Source: Rhodospirillales bacterium | GTDB taxonomy: Bacteria > Pseudomonadota > Alphaproteobacteria > Rhodospirillales_A > Casp-alpha2 | Reading direction: 5' to 3' | Length of the DNA stretch: 5,400 nt | Assembly (NCBI GenBank): GCA_016763915.1 | Contig: JAESSX010000356.1 | Coordinates: forward strand, 1 to 5,400 | In this document: positions 1 through 5,400 of the stretch, in pieces | How positions within the stretch are numbered: position 1 is the first letter of the stretch | Layout: each line of letters opens with the position of its first letter | Position numbers and translations under genes: made by a program | Notes under the pieces: model-generated | Told to the model about the DNA's origin: nothing | Databases searched by the model: none | Seen by the model: only the letters and a program-made list of their open reading frames with translations

Positions 1-51
1 CAAACCTAAGAAAAAAAACAGAAGATAAAAAAGCGAGAAAAGATAGAAGCC

Positions 52-70
52 CATATCAAGGTTTGATATG
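52..70. promoter_or_regulatory. Perfect inverted repeat in the transporter leader, candidate operator
   Basis: The sequence CATATCAA-GGT-TTGATATG is a perfect 8-bp inverted repeat with a 3-base centre, 72 bases upstream of the transporter start codon. The right arm contains TTGATA, which resembles a sigma-70 -35 box, but I find no convincing -10 at 16-18 bases from it. The rest of 1-141 is A-rich, and about 10-50 is almost all purine, with no ORF. A dyad of this size suits a dimeric repressor or activator, but a short RNA hairpin is equally possible. It is not an FNR site, because the half-sites point the opposite way (ATCAA before TTGAT). No regulator gene lies in the window. Confidence 0.4.
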
Positions 71-141
71 TGGAAACTGAGATACTCGGAGACAAAGCTT
101 TTTAGGGAACACACAAACGTCGAATTAGGGGGACAGACGAA

Positions 142-1161
142 ATGGTCTATACTAAGAAACACCCTGCCCTGCTTATTATGGGCATTATTTTCATTGCAGT
201 AGCTTATTTAGCGGATTCCGGCGCAATGGCCGATTTGATCGGCTATCTTAAAAACAAGAAATATGTCGCTGAAATGGTCGGCATGGGTTACGCCTTCGGC
301 ACCATCGGTGTCGTCATCGGCGCCTGGCACATGTTCGGCTCACATTCCGAAGGCAATATGGACTACTACTTGTCCGCCATTGCCGGCGCGCTTTTCATCC
401 TTTTGGTGGCAATGCTCATACGCTGGTACGGCGCGCCGCTGATCGCCGTGTGGAGCAAAGCCATGGGGCCCGTGATGGGCGACAAGCCTTTACATAAGGT
501 GCTCGGCCTCAACTACGTGGTCCTCGGCATCCTTGCGGGTATCATTATCGTCAACGTCTTCAAAATTCCCCTATGGGCCCAAAACGGGGTGCGCCTGTCG
601 CGTCTCGGCCTGAAAACCGGGGTTATTCTGCTGGGTACGCTCTACAGCCTGGCCGAACTGCAATCACTGGGCAAGCTGTCGGCCATGATGGTCGGCGTCT
701 TCGTTCTTGGTTCCGTCGGCATGGTGTTGTGGCTTGGCCGGTTGCGTAAAATTCCCAATTCCATGGGCGGGGTGCTATCCGCCGGAATGGGCGTTTGCGG
801 CGTGTCGGCGACGGTGGCCTCGGCCCCCGTGGTCCAGGCCAAGGCGGTCGAGATCGCCTACACCATCGGCACCATCCTGATCTGGGGCGTCGGCATGATG
901 TTCCTGTTCCCGATTGTCGGACACATGCTCGACCTCGGCCACATCCAGTTCGGCGCTTGGGCTGGTACCGGCATTCTCAATTCGGCGCAGGTCGCGGGCG
1001 CTGCCCTGGCCTATCAGCCGGACGGTATCGAAACCCTGAAGGTTGCTGAAATCTTCAACATCACCCGGGTGCTTTTCCTGCCGATCATCGTGCTGTGGCT
1101 CGCTGTTTGGTACGTCAAGCACGAGGGCGAGGTGGAAGGCCAGAAAGTCGATGTCATCTAA
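142..1161 (+). CDS. YeiH-family putative sulfate exporter, N-terminal and core part (frame interrupted by TAA)
   Basis: This is a polytopic inner-membrane protein of the YeiH / putative sulfate exporter family (Cons_hypoth698). The transported substrate is not firmly established for most members. Residues 1-115 form an N-terminal extension with about three hydrophobic segments (near 9-25, 43-63, 78-95). The family core starts near residue 122. It shows the Gly-rich helix GLKTGVILLG (156-165), the signature GVCGVSA (217-223), PVVQAK (229-234), the FGAWAGTG stretch (270-277) and the QVAGAA helix. In the last core helix Asn306 sits where I recall a Lys being usual. The start ATG at 142 has AGGGGGA at 127-133, spaced 8 bases. 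The frame stops at TAA 1159-1161 after a charged loop. The two helices that normally end the family are missing here and are encoded directly downstream in the same frame. It may be a disrupted gene, a sequence error or a true split protein. Confidence 0.85.
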   Translation: MVYTKKHPALLIMGIIFIAVAYLADSGAMADLIGYLKNKKYVAEMVGMGYAFGTIGVVIGAWHMFGSHSEGNMDYYLSAIAGALFILLVAMLIRWYGAPLIAVWSKAMGPVMGDKPLHKVLGLNYVVLGILAGIIIVNVFKIPLWAQNGVRLSRLGLKTGVILLGTLYSLAELQSLGKLSAMMVGVFVLGSVGMVLWLGRLRKIPNSMGGVLSAGMGVCGVSATVASAPVVQAKAVEIAYTIGTILIWGVGMMFLFPIVGHMLDLGHIQFGAWAGTGILNSAQVAGAALAYQPDGIETLKVAEIFNITRVLFLPIIVLWLAVWYVKHEGEVEGQKVDVI

Positions 1162-1713
1162 GTGGTCGTCGGGAAGTTCCCGCTGTTCGTGTTGGGCTTC
1201 ATCCTGATGTTCGCCCTGTCTTCGACCGGCGTTTTTGCCCCGGCACAACACTACAAGGGCAAATTCTTCGACAGCAGTGACGCCAAAGTCAAAACCTCGA
1301 AGTTGATGACCGACAAGCAGATCGCGACACTCACCGCCGAAGCCGACAAGGTGAAAAAGGACGACCGCAAAGCCGCCCTGGCTGGCCTGATCGAAAAACG
1401 CAAGATCATGACGGTTGAGGAATGGGGTGTCATTCGCGGCCTCTACAACGCGAGGGTCCTTTCCAAGGGTGCCAACAAGGTGCTGAAAAAAGCGACCAAA
1501 GCGGTTCGGCACACGGCCAAGAAGATCAAGAAGTTCCGACAGTGGATTACGCTACTGTTCGCCTTCGGCCTAACCGGACTCGGCATGCAGATCACTATCT
1601 CCGCCATGAAACAAGCGGGCGGACAGCCTGCGGTGATTGGCGGTATCGTAGGCACGGTGAAGGCCGTGGCCTCGTTGATCGTGATCGTCTTGTTCGTGCG
1701 TGAAGTCATATAA
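1162..1713 (+). CDS. YeiH-family transporter, C-terminal part, in frame after the TAA
   Basis: This 183-residue stretch continues the transporter in the same frame with no intervening base. It opens with KFPLFVLGF (4-12), which matches the KFP-FVLGF start of the penultimate region in YeiH proteins. It ends with hydrophobic segments near 128-148 and 153-182 (FGLTGLGMQI, then an AGG turn), which match the family's closing helices. Between them, residues about 25-127 form a highly charged Lys-rich soluble insert with a basic helical end, absent from compact YeiH proteins. If translated alone it would start at GTG 1162, abutting the stop as TAAGTG. There is no ribosome binding site at normal spacing: the nearest purine-rich tract, 1129-1139, is 22 bases away. 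Stand-alone expression would therefore depend on coupled re-initiation. Reading through the TAA would give a protein of 523 residues. Confidence 0.7.
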   Translation: MVVGKFPLFVLGFILMFALSSTGVFAPAQHYKGKFFDSSDAKVKTSKLMTDKQIATLTAEADKVKKDDRKAALAGLIEKRKIMTVEEWGVIRGLYNARVLSKGANKVLKKATKAVRHTAKKIKKFRQWITLLFAFGLTGLGMQITISAMKQAGGQPAVIGGIVGTVKAVASLIVIVLFVREVI

Positions 1714-1726
1714 GGGAGTATGGAAG

Positions 1727-1900
1727 ATGAGTGAAGAACACAAACCACAAGACTCACAGGCCGCCCCTGAACAGGAAGATAACGGAACCGCGTTCAATCG
1801 TGGTTCAGCCCTCTCCTTGTTCAACAGCGACCGCTTGGAGGACATGCTCGCCCTTCTGTTCGCAATGGCGATTGCCCTGTACGTTTACGTTAACTACTAA
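1727..1900 (+). CDS. Small single-pass membrane protein downstream of the transporter
   Basis: A 57-residue protein that I do not recognise. Residues 1-35 are hydrophilic, rich in Glu, Gln, Asp and Ser. Residues 39-55 form one hydrophobic helix (MLALLFAMAIALYVYV) that ends almost at the C-terminus, giving a tail-anchored topology. The start at 1727 is chosen because AAGGGAG at 1712-1718 sits 8 bases upstream. An in-frame GTG at 1700 would overlap the transporter and has no better site. The ribosome binding site overlaps the transporter stop codon, so the genes are probably translationally linked, and the terminator follows 21 bases after the stop. The position suggests an accessory subunit or assembly factor of the transporter, which is inference from context only. 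Confidence 0.72.
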   Translation: MSEEHKPQDSQAAPEQEDNGTAFNRGSALSLFNSDRLEDMLALLFAMAIALYVYVNY

Positions 1901-1921
1901 CGTTCAGGCCTCTTAAAAGGG

Positions 1922-1953
1922 AAACCCGGCGTCTTAAGGGGCGCCGGGTTTTT
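1922..1953 (+). terminator. Intrinsic terminator of the transporter operon
   Basis: AAACCCGGCG (1922-1931) pairs perfectly with CGCCGGGTTT (1942-1951) around a 10-base loop. This gives a 10-bp stem with a GC-rich core, and the right arm runs into TTTTT (1949-1953) followed by CTTT. It lies 21 bases after the small membrane protein gene and 61 bases before the Usp gene, so it separates two transcription units. Confidence 0.9.
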
Positions 1954-2014
1954 CTTTGCCCGCTCGGAACGAAGCGCACTCCCTATCCTCACACCGCCAT
2001 GCTAAGAAGGTCCC

Positions 2015-2482
2015 ATGAAACTCAATAAAATCATTCTTGCCAGCCACGCCACCCCCGGCGCCCGCGCCGCCGAAGACGCCGCGTTCGAATTGTGCGCCGA
2101 TAGCGGCGACTCGCTGCATCATCTGTTGGTCGTTCCCGATTTCTGGAAGGACATGATGGGCGACGACTGGCTCAACAACGCGGTGACGCAGATCCGTTTC
2201 GGCAATTACATCGAAAACCAGCTTGTCCAGGAAGTCGCCACTGAAATCGAGCGTTTGTCCGAACGGGCCAAGCAGGAAGGCATCACCTATAAGGACGACG
2301 TGCAGCTCGGAAAACCGACGGCGTGCCTGCTCGACGCCTGCGCCAAAGACAGCTTCGACCTTTGTGTCATCGGCGCGCCCCGGCCCAAGGGTGCTGAAGG
2401 GTACCGGTCGCGCATGGACCTGAAACCCCTGACCAAAACGTTGCCGGTCCGATTGTTAATTGTTCCCCACCCCGGCCAATGA
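2015..2482 (+). CDS. Universal stress protein (UspA-fold) family protein
   Basis: A 155-residue cytoplasmic protein with the single-domain UspA layout. An N-terminal strand KIILASHATPG (5-15) leads into a helix, a second strand LHHLLVVPDF (34-43), a long helix around 64-88 (about as far as KQEGI), the strand-turn VQLGKPT (96-102), the strand FDLCVIGAP (114-122) and the final strand VRLLIVPHP (145-153). The usual ATP-binding pattern G-2x-G-9x-G-S/T after the fourth strand is not kept: G120 is followed by A-P-R, where a second Gly is expected at 123. It may therefore not bind ATP in the usual way. The start ATG has AAGAAGG at 2004-2010, only 4 bases away. It overlaps the next gene by ATGA, so the two are co-translated. 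Usp proteins serve in stress responses and some bind transporters, but no specific role is shown here. Confidence 0.85.
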   Translation: MKLNKIILASHATPGARAAEDAAFELCADSGDSLHHLLVVPDFWKDMMGDDWLNNAVTQIRFGNYIENQLVQEVATEIERLSERAKQEGITYKDDVQLGKPTACLLDACAKDSFDLCVIGAPRPKGAEGYRSRMDLKPLTKTLPVRLLIVPHPGQ

Positions 2483-3117
2483 CAAAAACCCCGCCCCAAA
2501 CCACCCAAACCGAAGTTAGTTCCCCCGATAAGGACCATGCGTGGGTCTCTATCGAAACGCCTTACGACTTCAATGGCGTGACCGCGTTTCTTGATGATGT
2601 GGAACGGCTTTTCAGGATCAATTCGCAGTTGGTATTCGAAGACTGGAAATCCCTTGGCGACGGCGAATACCAGTTTACGGCCAATAACCTGAGCAATAAA
2701 AAAACCCTGAGCACCGCGTTCAAGGCGGTCCGCGAGGGAGACACCCTTACGGTGATCTATTCGCAGGGGCTGAGAACGACAACGACCTTCCGCCTCGATC
2801 CCCAACCGGACAGCACCGTAAATATTATCATTACCGACGACTACGCAGGCACCCCGTCCGACGAACGCCAGGCCCGTGTCGACGAGGTCGATACAAGCCT
2901 CGTCCAATGGGGCCGCGACCTGCGCCTCTACCTGCTGAACTGGAAAAAGTGGGCGTGGATCCCCGGATGGAAATGGTACATGCGGCGCGTCTGGCAACCG
3001 ATGCGGCCGATGGCGCGGCGCATTTGCTATTTGCTGATAATGGTCACGTTACTGGAATTCGTCGCCTTTCTGATGGTGTTCACCATCTTCTGGCTGGAAC
3101 TGGACAAATACCTTTGA
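2479..3117 (+). CDS. Conserved-looking protein with a possible SRPBCC-type domain, Trp-rich segment and C-terminal membrane anchor
   Basis: A 212-residue protein with no assigned function. Residues about 20-140 look like an alpha/beta soluble domain of alternating strands (AWVSIETPYDF, EYQFTANNL, TLTVIYSQGL, TTTFRLDP, TVNIIITDDY). This resembles an SRPBCC/polyketide-cyclase-like fold, but only by general pattern. Residues 141-172 carry an unusual cluster of seven Trp (144, 155, 158, 160, 164, 166, 172) mixed with Arg and Lys, which suggests an interfacial amphipathic segment. A basic stretch (PMARR) then leads into one transmembrane helix (about 183-205). The ATG at 2479 overlaps the Usp stop codon (ATGA), so it is the second gene of a two-gene operon. 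The positive-inside rule would put the soluble domain in the cytoplasm, next to the Usp protein. Function cannot be read from the sequence. Confidence 0.7.
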   Translation: MTKTPPQTTQTEVSSPDKDHAWVSIETPYDFNGVTAFLDDVERLFRINSQLVFEDWKSLGDGEYQFTANNLSNKKTLSTAFKAVREGDTLTVIYSQGLRTTTTFRLDPQPDSTVNIIITDDYAGTPSDERQARVDEVDTSLVQWGRDLRLYLLNWKKWAWIPGWKWYMRRVWQPMRPMARRICYLLIMVTLLEFVAFLMVFTIFWLELDKYL

Positions 3118-3595
3118 GGTGAGTCGGGAAACCGGCGGCCGACTTTAAGTCTGTTTCTTTTCCCAGCCGCCGGATTCGGTCTGACGCCAGTAGGTCAGCG
3201 CATGGCCGGCGTCGGCATAGGCCTTCCAGCGCGCGCGCGGCGTCCACGGCGGCGGCGTCGCGGCCATCGAAGACATCGAAACAACGCTCGAACGCGTCCA
3301 TCCGGTCCGAAGTCGCGCCGTCGGTCAGAAACAGGAACTCGGCGGCGTTGGGGTTTGCGTCGTCGCACGCCAGCCACACCGGCTGGTCTTCGGGGTCGCC
3401 GTCGCGGCCTGAGCCGTGGGGCAGCCACGAGCCGGGCTCATAGGTCCACAGGTGCCCGTTCAGGGCCTCGACGCGCTCATCGGACCCGGCCATCACCAAG
3501 GCGCGCTTGCCGGCCGCCAGGGTCTTTTCCAACAGCTTCGGCAGCGCCCTTTCCAGCGGCACGATCTGCAGATGGTAAAAGGCGATCTCCGTCAC
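3080..3595 (-). CDS. holC: DNA polymerase III chi subunit (HolC), frameshifted C-terminus
   Basis: HolC is the clamp-loader accessory subunit that links the replicase to SSB. Residues 1-121 match the family well: TEIAFYHL at the start, LLEKTL, RALVMAGSDERVEALN, HLWTY (48-52), LPHG (58-61), DQPVWL (70-75) and FLFLTDGA. After Arg121 the frame changes. The open frame continues with Cys- and Arg-rich nonsense to 171 residues and ends at 3080, inside the convergent gene. In the +2 frame the expected ending is present, with RWKAYADAGHALTYW and then SGGWEKK, stopping at 3147-3145. Adding one GC unit in the tract at 3229-3239 restores a normal 150-residue protein. The start is GTG 3595. An in-frame TAG, the pepA stop, lies just upstream and rules out an earlier start. 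The site GGGAGG (3614-3609) is 13 bases away. It is co-transcribed with pepA across an 18-base gap. Confidence 0.85.
   Translation of the reverse strand: MTEIAFYHLQIVPLERALPKLLEKTLAAGKRALVMAGSDERVEALNGHLWTYEPGSWLPHGSGRDGDPEDQPVWLACDDANPNAAEFLFLTDGATSDRMDAFERCFDVFDGRDAAAVDAARALEGLCRRRPCADLLASDRIRRLGKETDLKSAAGFPTHLKGICPVPARRW
3229..3239. repeat. GC dinucleotide tract at the holC frameshift
   Basis: An 11-base alternating run, GCGCGCGCGCG, lies exactly where the holC reading frame switches from family-like to nonsense sequence. One extra GC unit would keep the frame and give A-R-A-R-W-K, as expected in the family. Dinucleotide runs of this sort are prone to replication slippage and also to sequencing or assembly error. 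Confidence 0.75.
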
Positions 3596-3613
3596 CGCTG
3601 GCCGCTCGCCTCC

Positions 3614-5137
3614 CTACGACTTCTCGTAATGGTCGGCGACCATGCGGTCGAGCATCCGCACGCCGAACGCCGTCGCTCCGCGGGGGGCGACGGGCAGGTT
3701 CTTCTTGGTCCAGGTGACGCCGGCGATATCCAGGTGCGCCCACGGCGTATCGCCGACAAACCGGGCGAGGAACTGGGCCGCCGTAATGGACCCCGCGCCG
3801 CGGCCGCCGGAAATGTTCTTCATGTCGGCGATATCCGAATTGATCATCTTGTCGAAGGTATCGCTTTGCGGCAGCCGCCACAATTTCTCGCCGATCTTCT
3901 CGCCGGCCGCCAGGATGCGGTCGGACAGCTGGTCGTTGTTGGAAAACAGCCCGGCGTATTCGTTGCCCAGGGCGACGATAATGGCGCCGGTCAGGGTCGC
4001 CAGGTCGACGATGAACTTCGGCTTGAAGCGGTCGTTGGCGTAATGCAGCGCATCGGCCAGCACCAGGCGGCCTTCGGCGTCGGTGTTGAGGACTTCGATG
4101 GTCTGGCCCGACATGGAGGTGACCACGTCGCTCGGCCGTTGTGCGTTTGCGCCGGGCATGTTTTCCGCCAGCCCGACGACGCCGACCGCGTTGACCTTGG
4201 CCTTGCGCCCGGCCAGCGCCTTCATCAGCCCGATGACGACGCCGGACCCGCCCATGTCGTATTTCATGTCCTCCATGCCGCTGGAGGGTTTCAGGGAAAT
4301 CCCGCCGGTGTCGAAGGTGACGCCCTTGCCGACGAAACAGATGGGGGCTTTGCCCTTGGCGCCCTTTTTGGCGGCAGCCCCGTTCCATTGCATGACCACC
4401 AGCTTGCTTTCGCGCACCGAGCCCTGGCCGACGCCCAGCAACGCGCCCATGCCGAGGCGATGCATCTGTTTTTCGCCCAGCACCTCGACCTTGACGCCCA
4501 GCTTGGTGAGTTCGCGGCAGCGTTTCGCCAGGGTGTCGGGATAGATCACGTTGGGCGGCTCGGTGACCAGGTCCCGGGTCATAAACACCCCGTCGATGAC
4601 CTTGTCCCGGGTCTTGAAGTCGGCCTTGGCCTTGGCCGCGCCGGCGCACCGGAACGTCACCGCCGTGAGGGTCGGTTTGCCGTTGTTGTTGTCGTTGGTT
4701 TTGTTTTTGGTCTGGTATTTGTCAAAGCGATAGGAGCGAAGCCTGGCGCCTTCGGCAAGGGCGACGGCCATGGCGGCGGCGGACAGGTCCGATTTGTCCA
4801 GCGCGTCGACCACAATCGTCGCCGATTTGGAGCCGCTGGCGCCGAGCGCCGCATAAATCTGGCCGCCCAGCTTGTGCAGTTCCTGTTCCGTTACGTCCGC
4901 CGGCTTGCCGAGACCGACCGCCAGAACACGGTCCAGTTTGGTGCCGCCGGGGCTCAGCAAAGACAGGCTCTGGCCGGCCTTGCCCTTGAAGGCGCCCGAC
5001 TTGATGGCGCGCCTTAACGCGCCGCCCGTTTTCTTGTCCAATGCCCCCGCCGAAGGCGTCAGCTTGCCCCCTTCGAGAACGCCGACGACCAGGGCCCCCA
5101 TTACGGCCGAACCCGGCCCGGAAAAAGCGATTTTCAT
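3614..5137 (-). CDS. pepA: Leucyl aminopeptidase, M17 family
   Basis: A 507-residue cytoplasmic di-metal aminopeptidase that releases N-terminal residues, classically Leu, from peptides during protein turnover. The family works as a hexamer. The N-terminal macro-like domain covers about residues 1-165 and the catalytic domain about 175-507. The active site is complete: VGKGVTFDTGGISLKP (269-284) supplies Lys271, Asp276 and Lys283, MKYDMGG supplies Asp294, and the signature NTDAEGRL (351-358) supplies Asp353, Glu355 and Arg357. The length is usual for the family. The linker near 143-153 is Asn- and Lys-rich (NKTNDNNNGK), a minor oddity. The ATG at 5137 has GAGAGG at 5149-5144, 6 bases away. 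holC follows after 18 bases, so the two form an operon. Some PepA proteins also bind DNA, which cannot be judged here. Confidence 0.97.
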   Translation of the reverse strand: MKIAFSGPGSAVMGALVVGVLEGGKLTPSAGALDKKTGGALRRAIKSGAFKGKAGQSLSLLSPGGTKLDRVLAVGLGKPADVTEQELHKLGGQIYAALGASGSKSATIVVDALDKSDLSAAAMAVALAEGARLRSYRFDKYQTKNKTNDNNNGKPTLTAVTFRCAGAAKAKADFKTRDKVIDGVFMTRDLVTEPPNVIYPDTLAKRCRELTKLGVKVEVLGEKQMHRLGMGALLGVGQGSVRESKLVVMQWNGAAAKKGAKGKAPICFVGKGVTFDTGGISLKPSSGMEDMKYDMGGSGVVIGLMKALAGRKAKVNAVGVVGLAENMPGANAQRPSDVVTSMSGQTIEVLNTDAEGRLVLADALHYANDRFKPKFIVDLATLTGAIIVALGNEYAGLFSNNDQLSDRILAAGEKIGEKLWRLPQSDTFDKMINSDIADMKNISGGRGAGSITAAQFLARFVGDTPWAHLDIAGVTWTKKNLPVAPRGATAFGVRMLDRMVADHYEKS

Positions 5138-5225
5138 ATATGGCCTCTCGTTATTCCCTGTTGGAAAATATAAACGCCGACTCTAACTGCCCCAGCGGCA
5201 AAGAAAAGTGTTTGTTGGAACGGCT
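5138..5225 (-). promoter_or_regulatory. Short gap upstream of pepA
   Basis: This 88-base gap lies between the stop codon of the upstream minus-strand gene and the pepA start. It holds the pepA ribosome binding site (5149-5144) and an AT-rich patch (TTTATATTTT on the minus strand, about 5176-5165) that could form part of a -10 region. No -35 box at normal spacing is convincing, and I see no terminator hairpin with a T run. pepA may have its own weak promoter here or be read through from the upstream gene. Confidence 0.25.
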
Positions 5226-5400
5226 CTAGGGTTTTTTCCCATTCGCGGACGCATTCACGGGCTCGGATTCCAGAGTTTGATAGTCCATGGTCTCGCCTTT
5301 GTCGCGGGTCAGCAGCCAGACCAGGCCGCCGGGAAGCACGGCAACCAACCCGACCAGTCCGGTCAACACCGACAACACCAGGGCGGCTTCGCCGGGCACG
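5226..5400 (-). CDS. C-terminal end of a polytopic membrane protein, possibly LPG-synthase-TM (YbhN/HpnL) type (partial)
   Basis: An open frame enters from the right edge on the minus strand and stops at TAG 5228-5226. The visible 57 residues contain PGEAALVLSVLTGLVG, then a hydrophobic stretch and LPGGLVWLL, followed by a hydrophilic tail of about 28 residues (ending NGKKP). The pattern of a small-residue P-x-x-A-A-L helix followed by LPG-x-x-x-W resembles the last helix of lysylphosphatidylglycerol synthase transmembrane-region proteins of the YbhN/HpnL type. The stretch is too short to be sure, and other multi-pass transporters could end this way. The frame is supported by the clean stop, the hydrophobic-then-charged pattern and its position upstream of pepA on the same strand. 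The start lies outside the window. Confidence 0.55.
   Translation of the reverse strand, partial: VPGEAALVLSVLTGLVGLVAVLPGGLVWLLTRDKGETMDYQTLESEPVNASANGKKP

Noticed and set aside
1159..1161. Recoding of the transporter stop as selenocysteine or pyrrolysine
   Set aside because: The codon is TAA, not TGA or TAG, and no recoding hairpin is apparent just after it.
775..1512. A 245-codon open frame on the minus strand across the transporter stop
   Set aside because: The translation is rich in His, Asp, Gln and Arg with no family-like motif, and it lies antisense to clear transporter sequence on both sides of the TAA.
1966..1989. GGAAC upstream of the Usp gene as a general stress sigma factor (EcfG-type) -35 element
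   Set aside because: The matching -10 element (CGTT-like) is absent at 16-17 bases, and the remaining sequence gives no other convincing promoter.
3132..3173. CCGGCGGC paired with GCCGCCGG across a 26-base loop between the convergent genes, possible shared terminator
   Set aside because: The loop is long, no T run follows on either strand, and the right arm lies inside the restored holC coding end, where GGC codons for the conserved SGGW explain it.
3416..5017. A 533-codon open frame on the plus strand opposite pepA and holC
   Set aside because: It is antisense to pepA, whose full catalytic motif set proves the minus strand is coding. The translation is low-complexity and rich in Gly, His and Arg, as expected for an antisense frame in GC-rich DNA.
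5159..5220. TGTTGGAA repeated at 5159-5166 and 5213-5220
   Set aside because: An 8-base direct repeat 54 bases apart, without symmetry or other support, is easily expected by chance.

Overview
The window looks like part of an alphaproteobacterial chromosome, probably from a Rhodospirillales-type organism. The coding sequence is GC-rich, the pepA and holC genes lie in tandem, and the HolC and PepA proteins read like alphaproteobacterial family members. This placement rests on recognising protein sequence by eye, not on a search.

Left half, plus strand. Bases 1-141 are an A-rich leader with a perfect 8-bp inverted repeat at 52-70. It precedes a membrane transporter of the YeiH / putative sulfate exporter family (142-1713). 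The transporter reading frame is cut by a single in-frame TAA at 1159-1161. The N-terminal and core part (142-1161) and the C-terminal part (1162-1713) therefore appear as two abutting ORFs in the same frame. A 57-residue single-pass membrane protein (1727-1900) follows with a good ribosome binding site, and a strong intrinsic terminator (1922-1953) closes the unit.

Middle, plus strand. A UspA-fold protein (2015-2482) overlaps by 4 bases a membrane-anchored protein with a soluble domain that may be SRPBCC-like and a Trp-rich segment (2479-3117). The two are almost certainly co-translated. Their function is unknown.

Right half, minus strand. The order of transcription is the 3' end of a polytopic membrane protein (5400-5226, partial), then pepA (leucyl aminopeptidase, 5137-3614), then holC (DNA polymerase III chi subunit, from 3595). 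holC carries a 2-base frameshift in a GC dinucleotide tract (3229-3239). The frameshift replaces the conserved Trp-rich C-terminus and makes the open frame run into the end of the convergent gene.

The most notable points are the stop codon inside the transporter, the holC frameshift, the extended transporter architecture with its small membrane neighbour, and the Usp / Trp-rich membrane protein pair. No phage, insertion sequence, CRISPR or RNA gene was seen. Two disruptive differences in otherwise intact genes within 5.4 kb could be real mutations or sequence errors, and the sequence alone cannot decide.
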